From positions 1 through 58,730 of the forward strand of contig CATOJE010000014.1 in assembly GCA_951800145.1 (NCBI GenBank): a stretch of 58,730 bases of DNA, read 5' to 3'. The position numbers and the translations under genes are program-made. The stretch is from an uncultured Lachnospiraceae bacterium (GTDB lineage: Bacteria; Bacillota; Clostridia; Lachnospirales; Lachnospiraceae). Shown one piece after another: positions 43,574-52,796 of this stretch (position 1 is the stretch's first letter; each line of letters opens with the position of its first letter). Below the pieces are notes generated by a model. The model was not told the origin of the DNA and did not search any database. It was given only the letters and a program-made list of their open reading frames with translations.

Positions 43574-44986
43574 CTACTGCTTTTCTGTGTGGGGAAGCCT
43601 CTGGCGCAGGAACCTGCTTTTTAACGCCTGAAAATTCAGGGGAATGAGCGGGTAAATATAGCTTTTTCCAGCGATGGTGCGGTTGCACACGATGGCAAGG
43701 ATGGAGAGGATGAGACCTGCCCAAAAGCCATACCAGTTAAACAGAGCAGTGAGAACCAAAAGGATCAGACGCATGAACTTGAGGGCATAGCCCAGCTCAA
43801 AGCTGGCCTGAGAGTAATTAGCCACAGTCACAAAGGCCATATAAAGCATGGTTTCACTGTTGAACCAGCCGGATTTTACCGAATATTCCCCCAGGACAAT
43901 ACCAGCAATCACACTTAGGGGCGTAGTCAGCATGCTTGGGGTATTAATAGCGGCCAGCCGCAGGCCGTCGATGGCAAATTCCAGAATTAAAAGCTGATAG
44001 AAAACAGGAACATGAGGCGGATCCGACAGACGGATGAAATCCAGCCAGGAAGGGATGGATTCCGGATTCTGGAGAAGGACCAGCCACAGCGGGGTCAGGA
44101 TGAGGGTCAGGATGGAGATACTCATCCGGGAGAGCCGTAAATACGTGCCTGTGATAGGGGGAAAGTAGTAGTCGTCTGCCTCCTCGATGATGTCAAAAAC
44201 AGAGGAGGGCAGGATCATGGCAGCAGGAGAATTATCCACCAAAATAATAATATTTCCTTCCAAAAGAGAGGCTGCGGCAGTATCCGGCCGCTCGGAAAAC
44301 TTGAACTTTGGGAATGGATTGTACCATTTGTGGGGATAGATACACTCTGCCAGGCTTTCCTGATTCATGGTCAGCGCGTCCACGTGAAGCTTTCGGATCC
44401 GTTCCTTGATCAGGCCAAGAAGCCTTTGATCCACCCGTCCTTCCATATAGCAGATCGCGATATCGGTGTGAGAGCTTTCTCCCGCATTCATGATCTCCAT
44501 CATCAGCTTGGGATCCCGAATCCGCCGTCGGATCAGGGCAGTGTTAAAAATCAGTGTTTCCACAAAGCCGTCCCGGGAACCGCGCATAACCTTATCCTTT
44601 TCCGGTTCGCTTACGCCTCTGGCGGGGTAGGTCCTGCAGTCGATGGTAAGGCATTTGTCATAGCCATCCAGAAATAAACAGGTGATACCGGTGAGAAGCT
44701 GGGTGATCAGAGCGGACTCCTCCTCCACCAGGCCGATCTCACCGTAAGGGATGTACTTTTTGGAAAAGCCGTGGGCGTCTGCAGGCATGTCCTCTGCCTT
44801 GATAGACTGGAAAACCTGGAGGATTTTCAGCAAAACCTCATCCTTTGTCAGGCCGTCCACGAAGAAAAGGCAGCCTTGGCGGCCGCCGATCTCCACCACC
44901 CGGTAAACTACGTCGAAGCACCGATCCACCTGGAGTGTCTCTTTCAAGTGCTGGATATTAGTTAGTAAATCAGTTGAAAAGCTCAT
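43574..44986 (-). CDS. GerA/SpoVAF family spore germination protein
   Basis: A 470-residue member of the GerA A-subunit family. The soluble N-terminal half carries the hallmark RGSRDGFVETLIFNTALIRRRIRDPKLMME; residues 285-450 contain four to five membrane segments with the conserved LRLAAINTPSMLTTPLSVIAGIVLGE. The gene stands alone without B and C subunit genes, which fits SpoVAF-type proteins more than a full GerABC receptor. Upstream is a sequence matching a forespore sigma-G promoter. It is a clear sign that the organism forms endospores. Confidence 0.9.
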   Translation of the reverse strand: MSFSTDLLTNIQHLKETLQVDRCFDVVYRVVEIGGRQGCLFFVDGLTKDEVLLKILQVFQSIKAEDMPADAHGFSKKYIPYGEIGLVEEESALITQLLTGITCLFLDGYDKCLTIDCRTYPARGVSEPEKDKVMRGSRDGFVETLIFNTALIRRRIRDPKLMMEIMNAGESSHTDIAICYMEGRVDQRLLGLIKERIRKLHVDALTMNQESLAECIYPHKWYNPFPKFKFSERPDTAAASLLEGNIIILVDNSPAAMILPSSVFDIIEEADDYYFPPITGTYLRLSRMSISILTLILTPLWLVLLQNPESIPSWLDFIRLSDPPHVPVFYQLLILEFAIDGLRLAAINTPSMLTTPLSVIAGIVLGEYSVKSGWFNSETMLYMAFVTVANYSQASFELGYALKFMRLILLVLTALFNWYGFWAGLILSILAIVCNRTIAGKSYIYPLIPLNFQALKSRFLRQRLPHTEKQ

Positions 44987-45024
44987 GGGATTCCTCCTAT
45001 TTTTGTAAGCAGTAACACTACAGC

Positions 45025-45054
45025 TAGTATCTCCCTTTGACGGAAATCTATACC
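45025..45054 (-). promoter_or_regulatory. candidate sigma-G promoter of germination gene
   Basis: On the minus strand GGTATA (45054-45049), 17 bp, GATACTA (45031-45025). This matches the sigma-G pattern (G-H-A-T-R ... CAT-N-H-TA) at all but the first -10 base. Confidence 0.5.
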
Positions 45055-45125
45055 TGGCGAGATAGAAGTAAATCCCTTTTGTAAAAATTAGTTTGGGCTA
45101 ATTATATAAAAAAATATTGAAAATG

Positions 45126-45154
45126 TTGACTTTTATGTAAAAAAGTGCTATATT
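45126..45154 (+). promoter_or_regulatory. promoter of candidate sRNA
   Basis: TTGACT (45126-45131), 17 bp, TATATT (45149-45154). No open reading frame with a ribosome site follows before the terminator at 45227. Confidence 0.7.
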
Positions 45155-45160
45155 ATATTC

Positions 45161-45267
45161 CGTAAGAGATACAACGGGGTACCTTACATCAAAAACTAAT
45201 AGTGTGACGGTTTTTGGACGTGACCAGAGGGCTGCTTTCTGTGGGGGAAAAGCAGCCCTCATTTTTT
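45161..45267 (+). ncRNA. candidate independent small RNA
   Basis: About 105 nt between a consensus promoter and a strong terminator, lying between two minus-strand genes, so it is not a leader. It has a hairpin CAAAAAC/GTTTTTG (45190-45219) before the terminator stem. No SRP, 6S or tmRNA signature is seen. The transcript end would run against the 3' end of tcdA. Confidence 0.5.
45227..45267 (+). terminator. terminator of candidate sRNA
   Basis: GAGGGCTGCTTT (45227-45238) pairs perfectly with AAAGCAGCCCTC (45249-45260), then CATTTTTT. Confidence 0.85.
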
Positions 45268-45276
45268 GACCATTCT

Positions 45277-46002
45277 CTAAGTAGCTAATTCCCGGATAAC
45301 CTCCCCGGCGATGAGCAGGCCGGCTACCGGGGGAACGAAGGAGATGCTTCCCGGGGTGGAAGGCTTCTCAGGTCTCTCAGCATCCGGGGAAGGGGTGAGA
45401 GGTGTTTCCCTGGAATATAAAACCTTTAGAGAGGCGATGCCTCTTTTTTTTAACTCCCGCCGCATAACCCGGCAGAGGGGACATACGCTGGTCTTTGTAA
45501 TATCCGTGATTTCAAATTGCTCCGGGTGGAGCTTATTGCCTGTCCCCATAGAAGCGATGAGAGGGATGCCGGCTTGGGCAGCATACACAGCCAGAGAAAG
45601 CTTTGCTGCCACAGTGTCGATGGCGTCGATGATATAATCTGGCCGGCGGCCGGCAGTGGAGAGGATCTCTTCCATAAGAGAACTGGTATTTTCCGGCAGC
45701 AGAAAGGACTCCCAGGTGTAAACCTGACAGGAGGGATTGATGTCCTGTATGATGGTTTTCATTACCTGGGTTTTCCTCTGGCCGATGGTACTGTGAAATG
45801 CCACAGACTGGCGGTTAATATTAGTGATGGAAACCAGATCGTGATCAATAATACTTAAGGCACCCACACCGCTTCTGGCCAGCGCGTCAATGCAGTGGGA
45901 GCCCACCCCGCCTGCACCGAACACTACTATATGGCTGCGCTTTAGCTTTTGGAGCCCCTCAGGGCCGATCAGCATTTCTGTTCTGGAAAATTCGTGTGTC
46001 AT
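45277..46002 (-). CDS. tcdA: tRNA threonylcarbamoyladenosine dehydratase
   Basis: A 241-residue ThiF/MoeB-like E1 fold enzyme. VVFGAGGVGSHCIDALARSGVG is the ATP-binding start, NINRQSVAFHSTIGQRKTQVM the adenylation region, and DAIDTVAAKLSLA and SVCPLCRVMRRELKKRG follow; the last includes a CxxC pair. The end SFVPPVAGLLIAGEVIREL is characteristic of TcdA (CsdL), which cyclises t6A at tRNA position 37. GGAG precedes ATG. It is transcribed from TTTACA-17-TACAAT (46071-46043). Confidence 0.92.
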   Translation of the reverse strand: MTHEFSRTEMLIGPEGLQKLKRSHIVVFGAGGVGSHCIDALARSGVGALSIIDHDLVSITNINRQSVAFHSTIGQRKTQVMKTIIQDINPSCQVYTWESFLLPENTSSLMEEILSTAGRRPDYIIDAIDTVAAKLSLAVYAAQAGIPLIASMGTGNKLHPEQFEITDITKTSVCPLCRVMRRELKKRGIASLKVLYSRETPLTPSPDAERPEKPSTPGSISFVPPVAGLLIAGEVIRELAT

Positions 46003-46042
46003 TGCGTCTCCTTTTGCTTATTTACCTGGATGCCTGCCTTCT

Positions 46043-46071
46043 ATTGTAGCGAATTTCATAAAATTTGTAAA
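46043..46071 (-). promoter_or_regulatory. promoter of tcdA
   Basis: Minus strand TTTACA (46071-46066), 17 bp, TACAAT (46048-46043). Confidence 0.75.
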
Positions 46072-46189
46072 GCTGCCATTCTTTTCTTTTCATTCGATGT
46101 ATGATATGATAAGTGCGTGTAATAATGAAGAACGTTTTAGCAAAGGAACGCGGAGACATAATAGAAAAAGATGATAAAGGAGCAGGAGT

Positions 46190-48163
46190 ATGAGGGACGG
46201 ATTTATCCGGGTTGCAGCGGCAACCCCAAAGATTAAAGTGGCAGATCCGGCATATAACCGGGAGCAGATCCTAAAGCTGATGCGCCAGGGGGCAGAGCAG
46301 CAGGTGAAAATTATGGTATTCCCTGAGCTTTGCCTTACCGGATATACCTGTGAGGATTTGTTTTTGCAGCTTCCTCTGATTCGGAAGGCCAGGGAGGAGC
46401 TTGGAAAGCTTGTGGATGCTTCCGGGGACCTGGATATGCTTGTATTTGTAGGACTGCCCTGGGAACGGAATGGGAAGCTTTATAATGCGGCGGCGGCCAT
46501 CTGCCACGGCGCTTTGCTGGGCCTGATTCCGAAAAAGCATTTGCCGAATTATTCAGAGTTTTATGAGCAGCGGATATTCCATCCGGGGAATGATGATGTG
46601 GTTTCGGTGTGGGATGAATACCAGGAGGAGTGGATCCCCATGGGAAGCCGCCTGGTCTTCCGCTGTGAGAATGTGCCGGGCTTAATAGTGGGGGCGGAGA
46701 TCTGTGAGGATGTGTGGGTTCCCTGCCCTCCAAGCATCGGCCACGCCATGGCCGGAGCTACGGTAATCGTAAACTGCTCCGCCAGCGATGAGACCACAGG
46801 GAAGGATGCGTACCGCCGTGACCTGATCTGCGGCCAGTCGGCCAGGCTGGTGTGCGGCTATATTTACGCAAATGCCGGGGAAGGGGAGTCCACCCAGGAT
46901 CTTGTCTTCGGGGGACAGAATATTATCGCGGAAAATGGGACCTGTCTTGCAGAATCAACACGTTTTGTCAATGAGATGGTGATCGCGGATATGGATCTGG
47001 AGCGGTTAAGCAGCGAGCGGAGGAGGATGAATACCTTCCCTTCTTACAGCCAGGCTGCCATGGGAGGATTTTTCCCAGGACAGAAGGAGGAGGATTATCT
47101 TGCCAGAGGGTATACGGAGATGACCTTTTCCCTGGAGGAGGAAGAGGAGGATGATGAGCTTTTGCGGTTCATCCAGAAGGCTCCCTTTGTGCCCCATGAA
47201 GAGGGACAGAGGAAAAAGCGCTGTGAGGAAATCCTGTCTATCCAGGCTATGGGCCTGAAGAAACGGCTGGAGCATACTGGATGCAGGCACGGAGTGGTGG
47301 GGCTTTCCGGAGGCCTGGATTCTACACTGGCCCTTCTGGTGACGGTCCGGGCCTTCGACCAGCTGGGGCTTCCCAGAAATCAGATTCACTGTATCACCAT
47401 GCCCTGCTTCGGGACCACTGACCGCACCTATCAGAATGCCTGCAAGATGGCAGAGCAGGTGGGAGCAAGACTTCAAGAGATCGTGATTAAGGAGGCAGTC
47501 AGCCTGCATTTTAGGGATATCGGGCAGGATGAAGGCCTGCATGATGTAACTTATGAGAACAGCCAGGCCAGAGAGCGGACCCAGGTGCTGATGGATGTGG
47601 CGAATCAGCTTGGGGGCATGGTGATCGGCACAGGAGATATGTCTGAGCTGGCCCTGGGCTGGGCTACCTATAATGGGGACCACATGTCTATGTACGGGGT
47701 GAATGCCGGCGTTCCAAAGACGCTGGTGCGGCATCTGGTGCGGTACTATGCGGATACCTGTGGGGAGGCGGAGCTGGCCGCTGTGCTCATGGATGTGCTG
47801 GATACCCCGGTGAGTCCGGAATTGCTTCCTCCTGAAGGGGGAAGGATCGCCCAGAAGACAGAGGACTTAGTGGGGCCTTATGAGCTTCATGACTTTTTCT
47901 TATACTATGTAATGCGCTTCGGCTATATGCCGTCTAAGATATACCGCATGGCAGTCCGTGCCTTTGATGGGGAATATGACAGGGAGACAATTAAAAAATG
48001 GCTGGGCGTTTTCTACCGCCGCTTCTTTACCCAGCAGTTTAAGCGCTCCTGCCTGCCGGACGGGCCCAAGGTAGGCTCTGTTTCCTTATCTCCAAGAGGA
48101 GACTTAAGAATGCCCAGTGATGCATGTATGAGGATCTGGCTCGAAGATTTGGAGCAGCTTTAA
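46190..48163 (+). CDS. nadE: glutamine-dependent NAD(+) synthetase
   Basis: A 657-residue two-domain enzyme making NAD from nicotinate adenine dinucleotide. Residues 1-290 are a nitrilase-type glutaminase with the Glu-Lys-Cys triad in FPELCLTGYTCED, IPKKHLPNYSEFYEQR and GAEICEDVW. From about residue 355 lies the synthetase with P-loop LSGGLDSTLA, then GTGDMSELALGWATYNGDHMSMYGVN and the C-terminal RGDLRMPSDA. Length matches the long Firmicute and actinobacterial type. AGGAGCAGGAG precedes the ATG. The TrmH gene follows after 10 bp. Confidence 0.96.
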   Translation: MRDGFIRVAAATPKIKVADPAYNREQILKLMRQGAEQQVKIMVFPELCLTGYTCEDLFLQLPLIRKAREELGKLVDASGDLDMLVFVGLPWERNGKLYNAAAAICHGALLGLIPKKHLPNYSEFYEQRIFHPGNDDVVSVWDEYQEEWIPMGSRLVFRCENVPGLIVGAEICEDVWVPCPPSIGHAMAGATVIVNCSASDETTGKDAYRRDLICGQSARLVCGYIYANAGEGESTQDLVFGGQNIIAENGTCLAESTRFVNEMVIADMDLERLSSERRRMNTFPSYSQAAMGGFFPGQKEEDYLARGYTEMTFSLEEEEEDDELLRFIQKAPFVPHEEGQRKKRCEEILSIQAMGLKKRLEHTGCRHGVVGLSGGLDSTLALLVTVRAFDQLGLPRNQIHCITMPCFGTTDRTYQNACKMAEQVGARLQEIVIKEAVSLHFRDIGQDEGLHDVTYENSQARERTQVLMDVANQLGGMVIGTGDMSELALGWATYNGDHMSMYGVNAGVPKTLVRHLVRYYADTCGEAELAAVLMDVLDTPVSPELLPPEGGRIAQKTEDLVGPYELHDFFLYYVMRFGYMPSKIYRMAVRAFDGEYDRETIKKWLGVFYRRFFTQQFKRSCLPDGPKVGSVSLSPRGDLRMPSDACMRIWLEDLEQL

Positions 48164-48173
48164 GAGGGAGAGT

Positions 48174-48965
48174 ATGATTAACAGTACGACAAACAGCAAA
48201 GTCCGTCAGGTGGCAAACCTGACGAAGAAGGCAAGGGCCAGACGGGAAGAGGATTTATATGTGGCTGAGGGCCTCAGGATATGCAGCGAGCTTAACCCGG
48301 AAGAGACGAAGATCCTTTATGTTACAGAGGGATTCCTGGAGGAGAAGGGACACCGGGAATTGCTAGAGGGATTCCAGTGGGAAATCGTATCTGAGCCAGT
48401 GATGAAGGTGATGGCAGACACCCAGACGCCTCAGGGAATTCTGGCGCTGGTGCGCCAAAAGCATTACACCCTTGAGGATATTCTCCAGGCCTCTGAAAAG
48501 CCCCAGCTCCTTATTCTGGAAACGATTCAGGACCCGGGAAATCTGGGAACCATGATCCGGGCGGGGGAAGGCGCCGGGATTACCGGCATTCTTATGGACA
48601 GGACAACAGCAGATATTTATAATCCCAAGGTGATCCGCTCCACGATGGGTTCGTTGGCCCGCGTCCCTTTCCTCTATGTAGAGAATCTGCAGGAGGCCTG
48701 CAGCGCAGTGAAGGAAAGAGGCGTCCGCCTTTTCGCCGCTCATTTGGACGGAAGCAGCAGCTACGATGAGGAGGATTTCACTGTTCCCTGCGCCTTTCTC
48801 ATCGGAAATGAGGCCAATGGCCTGAGCGGGCCGATATCCGCCTTGGCAGACGCCTATATCCGGATTCCCATGGCCGGCCAGGTGGAGTCTTTAAATGCGG
48901 CGATCGCCGCCTCCGTCCTTATGTTTGAGGCGGCCCGGCAGCGCAGAAATGTCATGAAATTGTAA
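48174..48965 (+). CDS. TrmH/SpoU family RNA 2'-O-methyltransferase
   Basis: A 263-residue SPOUT methyltransferase with an N-terminal substrate-binding domain (INSTTNSKVRQVANLTKKARARREEDLYVAEGLR) and a knotted catalytic domain: motif 1 LETIQDPGNLGTMIRAGEGAG with catalytic Arg, motif 2 FLIGNEANGLS and motif 3 IPMAGQVESLNAAIAASVLMFEA. It methylates a ribose in rRNA or tRNA; the site cannot be told from sequence. It is 10 bp after nadE. Confidence 0.92.
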   Translation: MINSTTNSKVRQVANLTKKARARREEDLYVAEGLRICSELNPEETKILYVTEGFLEEKGHRELLEGFQWEIVSEPVMKVMADTQTPQGILALVRQKHYTLEDILQASEKPQLLILETIQDPGNLGTMIRAGEGAGITGILMDRTTADIYNPKVIRSTMGSLARVPFLYVENLQEACSAVKERGVRLFAAHLDGSSSYDEEDFTVPCAFLIGNEANGLSGPISALADAYIRIPMAGQVESLNAAIAASVLMFEAARQRRNVMKL

Positions 48966-48966
48966 G

Positions 48967-48995
48967 TTGAGTTTCCCGTCGAAATATGTTATACT
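48967..48995 (+). promoter_or_regulatory. promoter of NfeD-SPFH pair
   Basis: TTGAGT (48967-48972), 17 bp, TATACT (48990-48995). Confidence 0.7.
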
Positions 48996-49051
48996 TCTAT
49001 GGAAGAAGTTGTAAATGCTTTTTAGCACTTCCAAAAAGAGGAGGATACAAT

Positions 49052-49486
49052 ATGGGAATAGTAGGATGGCTTCTTGCCTTCATTGTCTTTCTGATTATTG
49101 AAGGGGCCAGCATGGCATTGACTACCATATGGTTTGCCGGAGGTTCCCTGGTGGGCCTTGCCTTATGTATTCTGGGTGCAGGGGTGAAGGTACAGCTTGC
49201 AGCTTTTGTGGCAGTATCGTTCCTGCTGCTATTTCTTACCAGGCCGATGGCGCTACAGTATGTGAACCGCCGCATTAAGAAGACGAATGTGGAGGAGCTG
49301 GCCGGAAAGCAGGCAAAGATTACAGAGGATGTGGATAATGAAGCCGGAACCGGTGCCGCTATATTAAATGGCCAGCCCTGGACTGCCCGGTCTGCAAAGG
49401 CTGGACAGAGGATTCCCGCGGGCACCCTGGTGAGAGTATCATCAGTAAAGGGCGTTAAGCTTATGGTAGAGCTTTTAGAGGATTAA
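49052..49486 (+). CDS. NfeD family membrane protein
   Basis: A 144-residue short NfeD protein: three membrane segments over residues 1-72 and a C-terminal OB-fold (LAGKQAKITEDVDNEAGTGAAILNGQPWTARSA, then IPAGTLVRVSSVKGVKLMVE). Short NfeD proteins pair with SPFH proteins in membrane microdomains, and the SPFH gene follows 39 bp later. ATG 49052 follows AGGAGG; the upstream frame has no site. Confidence 0.9.
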   Translation: MGIVGWLLAFIVFLIIEGASMALTTIWFAGGSLVGLALCILGAGVKVQLAAFVAVSFLLLFLTRPMALQYVNRRIKKTNVEELAGKQAKITEDVDNEAGTGAAILNGQPWTARSAKAGQRIPAGTLVRVSSVKGVKLMVELLED

Positions 49487-49525
49487 GACAGCAAATATGA
49501 GTTGACTGGAAAGGCAGGTATAGGT

Positions 49526-50491
49526 ATGGATGGAATGGTAAGCTTTATCACTGGTTTTATGGCGATAATTTTTGTTTTGGTTGTTTTGCTCATTGTATTA
49601 TCTTCTTGTATTAAGATTGTTCCTCAGGCACAGGCCCTGGTTGTGGAGCGTCTGGGAGCCTATCTGGATACCTGGTCTGTAGGGGTTCATTTCCGGATGC
49701 CCTTTGTGGATCGGGTGGCAAAAAAGGTAAACCTAAAGGAACAGGTGGCAGATTTCCCGCCCCAGCCGGTGATTACCAAGGATAATGTAACCATGCGGAT
49801 AGACACCGTGGTATTTTTCCAGATTACGGATCCGAAGCTTTTTGCCTATGGGGTTGAGAATCCCATTATGGCCATTGAGAATCTGACCGCAACCACCCTG
49901 CGTAATATTATCGGTGAGATGGAGTTAGATCAGACCTTAACCTCAAGAGAGACCATTAACGCTAAGATGCGGGCGTCCCTTGATGTGGCCACCGATCCCT
50001 GGGGAATTAAGGTAAACCGTGTGGAGCTTAAGAATATCATCCCACCGGCCGCGATTCAGGACGCTATGGAGAAGCAGATGAAGGCGGAGCGTGAGCGCCG
50101 TGAGGCTATCTTAAAGGCAGAGGGTGAAAAGAAGTCCACCATCCTGGTAGCAGAGGGAAAGAAGGAGTCTGCGATTCTGGATGCAGAGGCGGAGAAGCAG
50201 GCGGCTATCCTGCGGGCAGAGGCTGAGAAGGAAAAGAAGATCAAGGAAGCGGAAGGCCAGGCGGAAGCGATTTTAAAGGTACAGAAGGCCCAGGCAGACG
50301 GTATCCGCTTTATCAAGGAAGCGGGAGCGGATCAGGCGGTAATCCAGCTAAAGAGCCTGGAGGCATTTGCCGCGGCCGCGGATGGCAGGGCCACCAAGAT
50401 TATCATCCCTTCAGAGATTCAGGGGGTTGCAGGGCTGGCAAAGTCCTTGATAGAAGTAGCTTCAGAGAATAAAACTGGCGCCAGCCGGTAA
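49526..50491 (+). CDS. SPFH/stomatin family protein, QmcA-like
   Basis: A 321-residue protein with one N-terminal membrane segment (about residues 8-28), an SPFH domain (IVPQAQALVVERLGAYLDTWSVG to ILPRA-like region) and a long charged coiled coil at residues 185-265 rich in AEAEKQAAILRAEAEKE repeats. Such proteins make large rings in the membrane and bind proteases or NfeD. ATG 49526 after AGG is chosen over a TTG upstream. It follows the NfeD gene, the usual pair. Confidence 0.93.
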   Translation: MDGMVSFITGFMAIIFVLVVLLIVLSSCIKIVPQAQALVVERLGAYLDTWSVGVHFRMPFVDRVAKKVNLKEQVADFPPQPVITKDNVTMRIDTVVFFQITDPKLFAYGVENPIMAIENLTATTLRNIIGEMELDQTLTSRETINAKMRASLDVATDPWGIKVNRVELKNIIPPAAIQDAMEKQMKAERERREAILKAEGEKKSTILVAEGKKESAILDAEAEKQAAILRAEAEKEKKIKEAEGQAEAILKVQKAQADGIRFIKEAGADQAVIQLKSLEAFAAAADGRATKIIIPSEIQGVAGLAKSLIEVASENKTGASR

Positions 50492-50529
50492 AAATAAAAG
50501 CAGTTTCAGGATGTGAGAATCGTTAGGAA

Positions 50530-50576
50530 GGCTGTCGCAGATACCATGAAAGGGTATCTGGGCGGCTTTCCTTTTC
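50530..50576 (+). terminator. probable terminator after SPFH gene
   Basis: GGCTGTCGCAGATACC pairs imperfectly with GGGTATCTGGGCGGC around ATGAAA, followed by TTTCCTTTTC. Confidence 0.5.
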
Positions 50577-50594
50577 TAGCAGATGGAGGTGCGG

Positions 50595-51737
50595 ATGGAG
50601 CTTAAGCTGGATCGGACAAAAGAGTATGGTATCGTTCTCGAGGGCGGGGGAGCCAGAGGCTCCTACCAGGTGGGAGCGTGGAAAGCTCTGCGGGAGGCCG
50701 GGATACCCATTCGAGGGATCGCGGGAACCAGCGTGGGGGCATTAAACGGTGCTTTGATGTGTATGGATGATCTGGAGCGGGCAGAATACATCTGGGATCA
50801 TATCTGCTATTCCCAGGTAATGGACGTGGATGATGAGATGATGGAAGGGGTGCGAAAAAGGGATTTAAAAGCTGTGGGCATCTCCGGACTTCTGGGAGAG
50901 GCGAAACGGATCTTAAAGGACAGAGGCCTGGACGTCACCCCTTTAAGGAATCTGATTCATGAGGTGGTGGATGAGGAGAAAATCCGAAGCTCCTCCAGAG
51001 AGCTTTATGTTTCCACCATTTCCCTTACAGACCGGCAGCCTCTGGTGGTAGATATGAAGGAGACGGCCCCGGGTGAGATGGGGGATATGCTCCTTGCCAG
51101 TGCGTATTTTCCGGCTTTTAAACTGGAAAAGCTGGGAGGAAAGCTTTACACGGACGGGGGCAGTGCGAATAACGTGCCAGTGGATGTGCTGGCAGACAGA
51201 GGATATGAGAATATTATCATTATCCGGATCTATGGGCTGGGTCTGGATACAGAGCGTTTTTTCACGGTTCCGGACGGGGTGGAGCTTTATCATATCGCAC
51301 CACGCCAGAATCTGGGAGGGATCCTGGAATTTGACGCGAAGAAGGCCAGAAAGAACCGGAAGCTGGGTTATCTGGACGGGCAGAGACTGCTCTACGGCCT
51401 GGCTGGAAAACGGTATTATATTTATGCGCCGGAGGGAGAGATCTACTATTTCGAGAAAATGATGTCAGAGCTCCCCCGATTCCTTCCTTATCTGGAGCCG
51501 GAGCTTCTGGAGAAGGATGAGGGGCGGCGGGGCCGATACCGCCTGTATACAGAGGAGATTTTCCCGGCGATTGCCCGGAAGGAAAAGCTGAGGGAGGACT
51601 GGGATTACCGGGATTTATATCTGCTTCTTTTAGAGAAGCTGGCAGGAAAGCTTCGGATTTCCCGATTCCAGGTGTATACAGTGGAAGAGCTGGGGCAGAA
51701 GATCTACAAGAAACTTGACAGGAGCCTTCAGATATAG
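50595..51737 (+). CDS. patatin-like phospholipase
   Basis: A 380-residue patatin-family hydrolase. The oxyanion motif is LEGGGARGSYQVG, the nucleophile Ser lies in IAGTSVGALNGAL (GxSxG), and the dyad Asp is in YTDGGSANNVPVD. A C-terminal extension of about 130 residues is charged and helical. These enzymes deacylate phospholipids or other lipids. ATG 50595, 6 bases after GGAGGTG, is preferred to the one 12 bases upstream. It is a single gene before argF. Confidence 0.9.
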   Translation: MELKLDRTKEYGIVLEGGGARGSYQVGAWKALREAGIPIRGIAGTSVGALNGALMCMDDLERAEYIWDHICYSQVMDVDDEMMEGVRKRDLKAVGISGLLGEAKRILKDRGLDVTPLRNLIHEVVDEEKIRSSSRELYVSTISLTDRQPLVVDMKETAPGEMGDMLLASAYFPAFKLEKLGGKLYTDGGSANNVPVDVLADRGYENIIIIRIYGLGLDTERFFTVPDGVELYHIAPRQNLGGILEFDAKKARKNRKLGYLDGQRLLYGLAGKRYYIYAPEGEIYYFEKMMSELPRFLPYLEPELLEKDEGRRGRYRLYTEEIFPAIARKEKLREDWDYRDLYLLLLEKLAGKLRISRFQVYTVEELGQKIYKKLDRSLQI

Positions 51738-51803
51738 TAAGTTGGTAAGGATTTTAAGGATTTGCGGGAAGGGCCTGTGTAAAGATATGAGGAGGAGAAA
51801 CGT

Positions 51804-52793
51804 ATGAACTTAAAGGGAAGGAATTTTTTGACGCTGAAGGATTTTACTCCGGAGGAGATCATTTATCTGCTGGATTTGGCGGCGGATTTTAAAGAGAAGA
51901 AGAAAAAGGGAATACCAGTGGATATCCATAAGGGTAAGAATGTGGCGCTGATTTTCGAAAAGACCAGTACCAGGACCAGATGTGCCTTCGAAGTCGCCGC
52001 CCATGATCTGGGGATGGGAACCACCTATCTGGATCCAAGCGGTTCCCAGATCGGAAAGAAAGAGAGCATTGCAGATACAGCCAGAGTGCTGGGGCGGATG
52101 TATGAGGGAATCGAGTACCGGGGTTATGGCCAGGAGATAGTGGAGGAGCTGGCGAAATACGCCGGGGTTCCTGTATGGAACGGCCTTACTAATGAGTACC
52201 ACCCCACCCAGATGCTGGCGGATATGCTTACCATCCGGGAACAGCTGGGAAGGCTTAAAGGGGTAAAGCTGACCTATATGGGAGATGCCCGTTATAATAT
52301 GGGAAACTCCCTGATGATCGCCTGCTCGAAGCTGGGGATGCATTTTACTGCATGTGCTCCAAGGAAGTATTTTCCAAGTGAGGAGCTGGTGAGCCAGTGC
52401 CGGGAATATGCAAAGGCTTCCCAGGGCAGCATCACATTAACAGAGGATGTGGCTGCGGGGACCAGAGGAGCAGATGTGATTTACACCGATGTCTGGGTAT
52501 CTATGGGCGAGCCGGATGAGGTCTGGGAGGAGCGAATCCGTGAGCTGTCTCCCTACAAGGTGACGTCTCAGGTGATGGAGAACGGGGGAAAGGATGCCAT
52601 CTTCCTTCATTGCCTTCCTGCCTTCCATGATTTGAAAACAAAAATCGGAAAGGAGATGGGAGAACGTTTCCAGATCCAGGATATGGAAGTAACCGATGAG
52701 GTTTTTGAATCCTTACAGTCGAAGGTATTTGATGAGGCGGAAAACCGGATGCACACCATAAAGGCAGTGATGGCAGCTACATTAGGAGAATAG
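51804..52793 (+). CDS. argF: ornithine carbamoyltransferase
   Basis: A 329-residue OTCase that forms citrulline from ornithine and carbamoyl phosphate. [20 protein letters not shown] holds the STRTR carbamoyl-phosphate motif, [18 protein letters not shown] the HPxQ motif, and [10 protein letters not shown] the HCLP Cys. AGGAGG lies before the ATG. No other arginine gene is close, so biosynthetic (ArgF) versus catabolic (ArcB) use cannot be decided from context. Confidence 0.95.
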   Translation: MNLKGRNFLTLKDFTPEEIIYLLDLAADFKEKKKKGIPVDIHKGKNVALIFEKTSTRTRCAFEVAAHDLGMGTTYLDPSGSQIGKKESIADTARVLGRMYEGIEYRGYGQEIVEELAKYAGVPVWNGLTNEYHPTQMLADMLTIREQLGRLKGVKLTYMGDARYNMGNSLMIACSKLGMHFTACAPRKYFPSEELVSQCREYAKASQGSITLTEDVAAGTRGADVIYTDVWVSMGEPDEVWEERIRELSPYKVTSQVMENGGKDAIFLHCLPAFHDLKTKIGKEMGERFQIQDMEVTDEVFESLQSKVFDEAENRMHTIKAVMAATLGE

Positions 52794-52796
52794 ACC

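Noticed and set aside
46335-47734. Long minus-strand open frames over nadE
   Set aside because: The plus-strand NAD synthetase has all catalytic motifs, so these are frame shadows.
51738-51803. T-box or arginine leader before argF
   Set aside because: The gap is only 66 bases, too short for a T-box, and has no T-box sequence or antiterminator.
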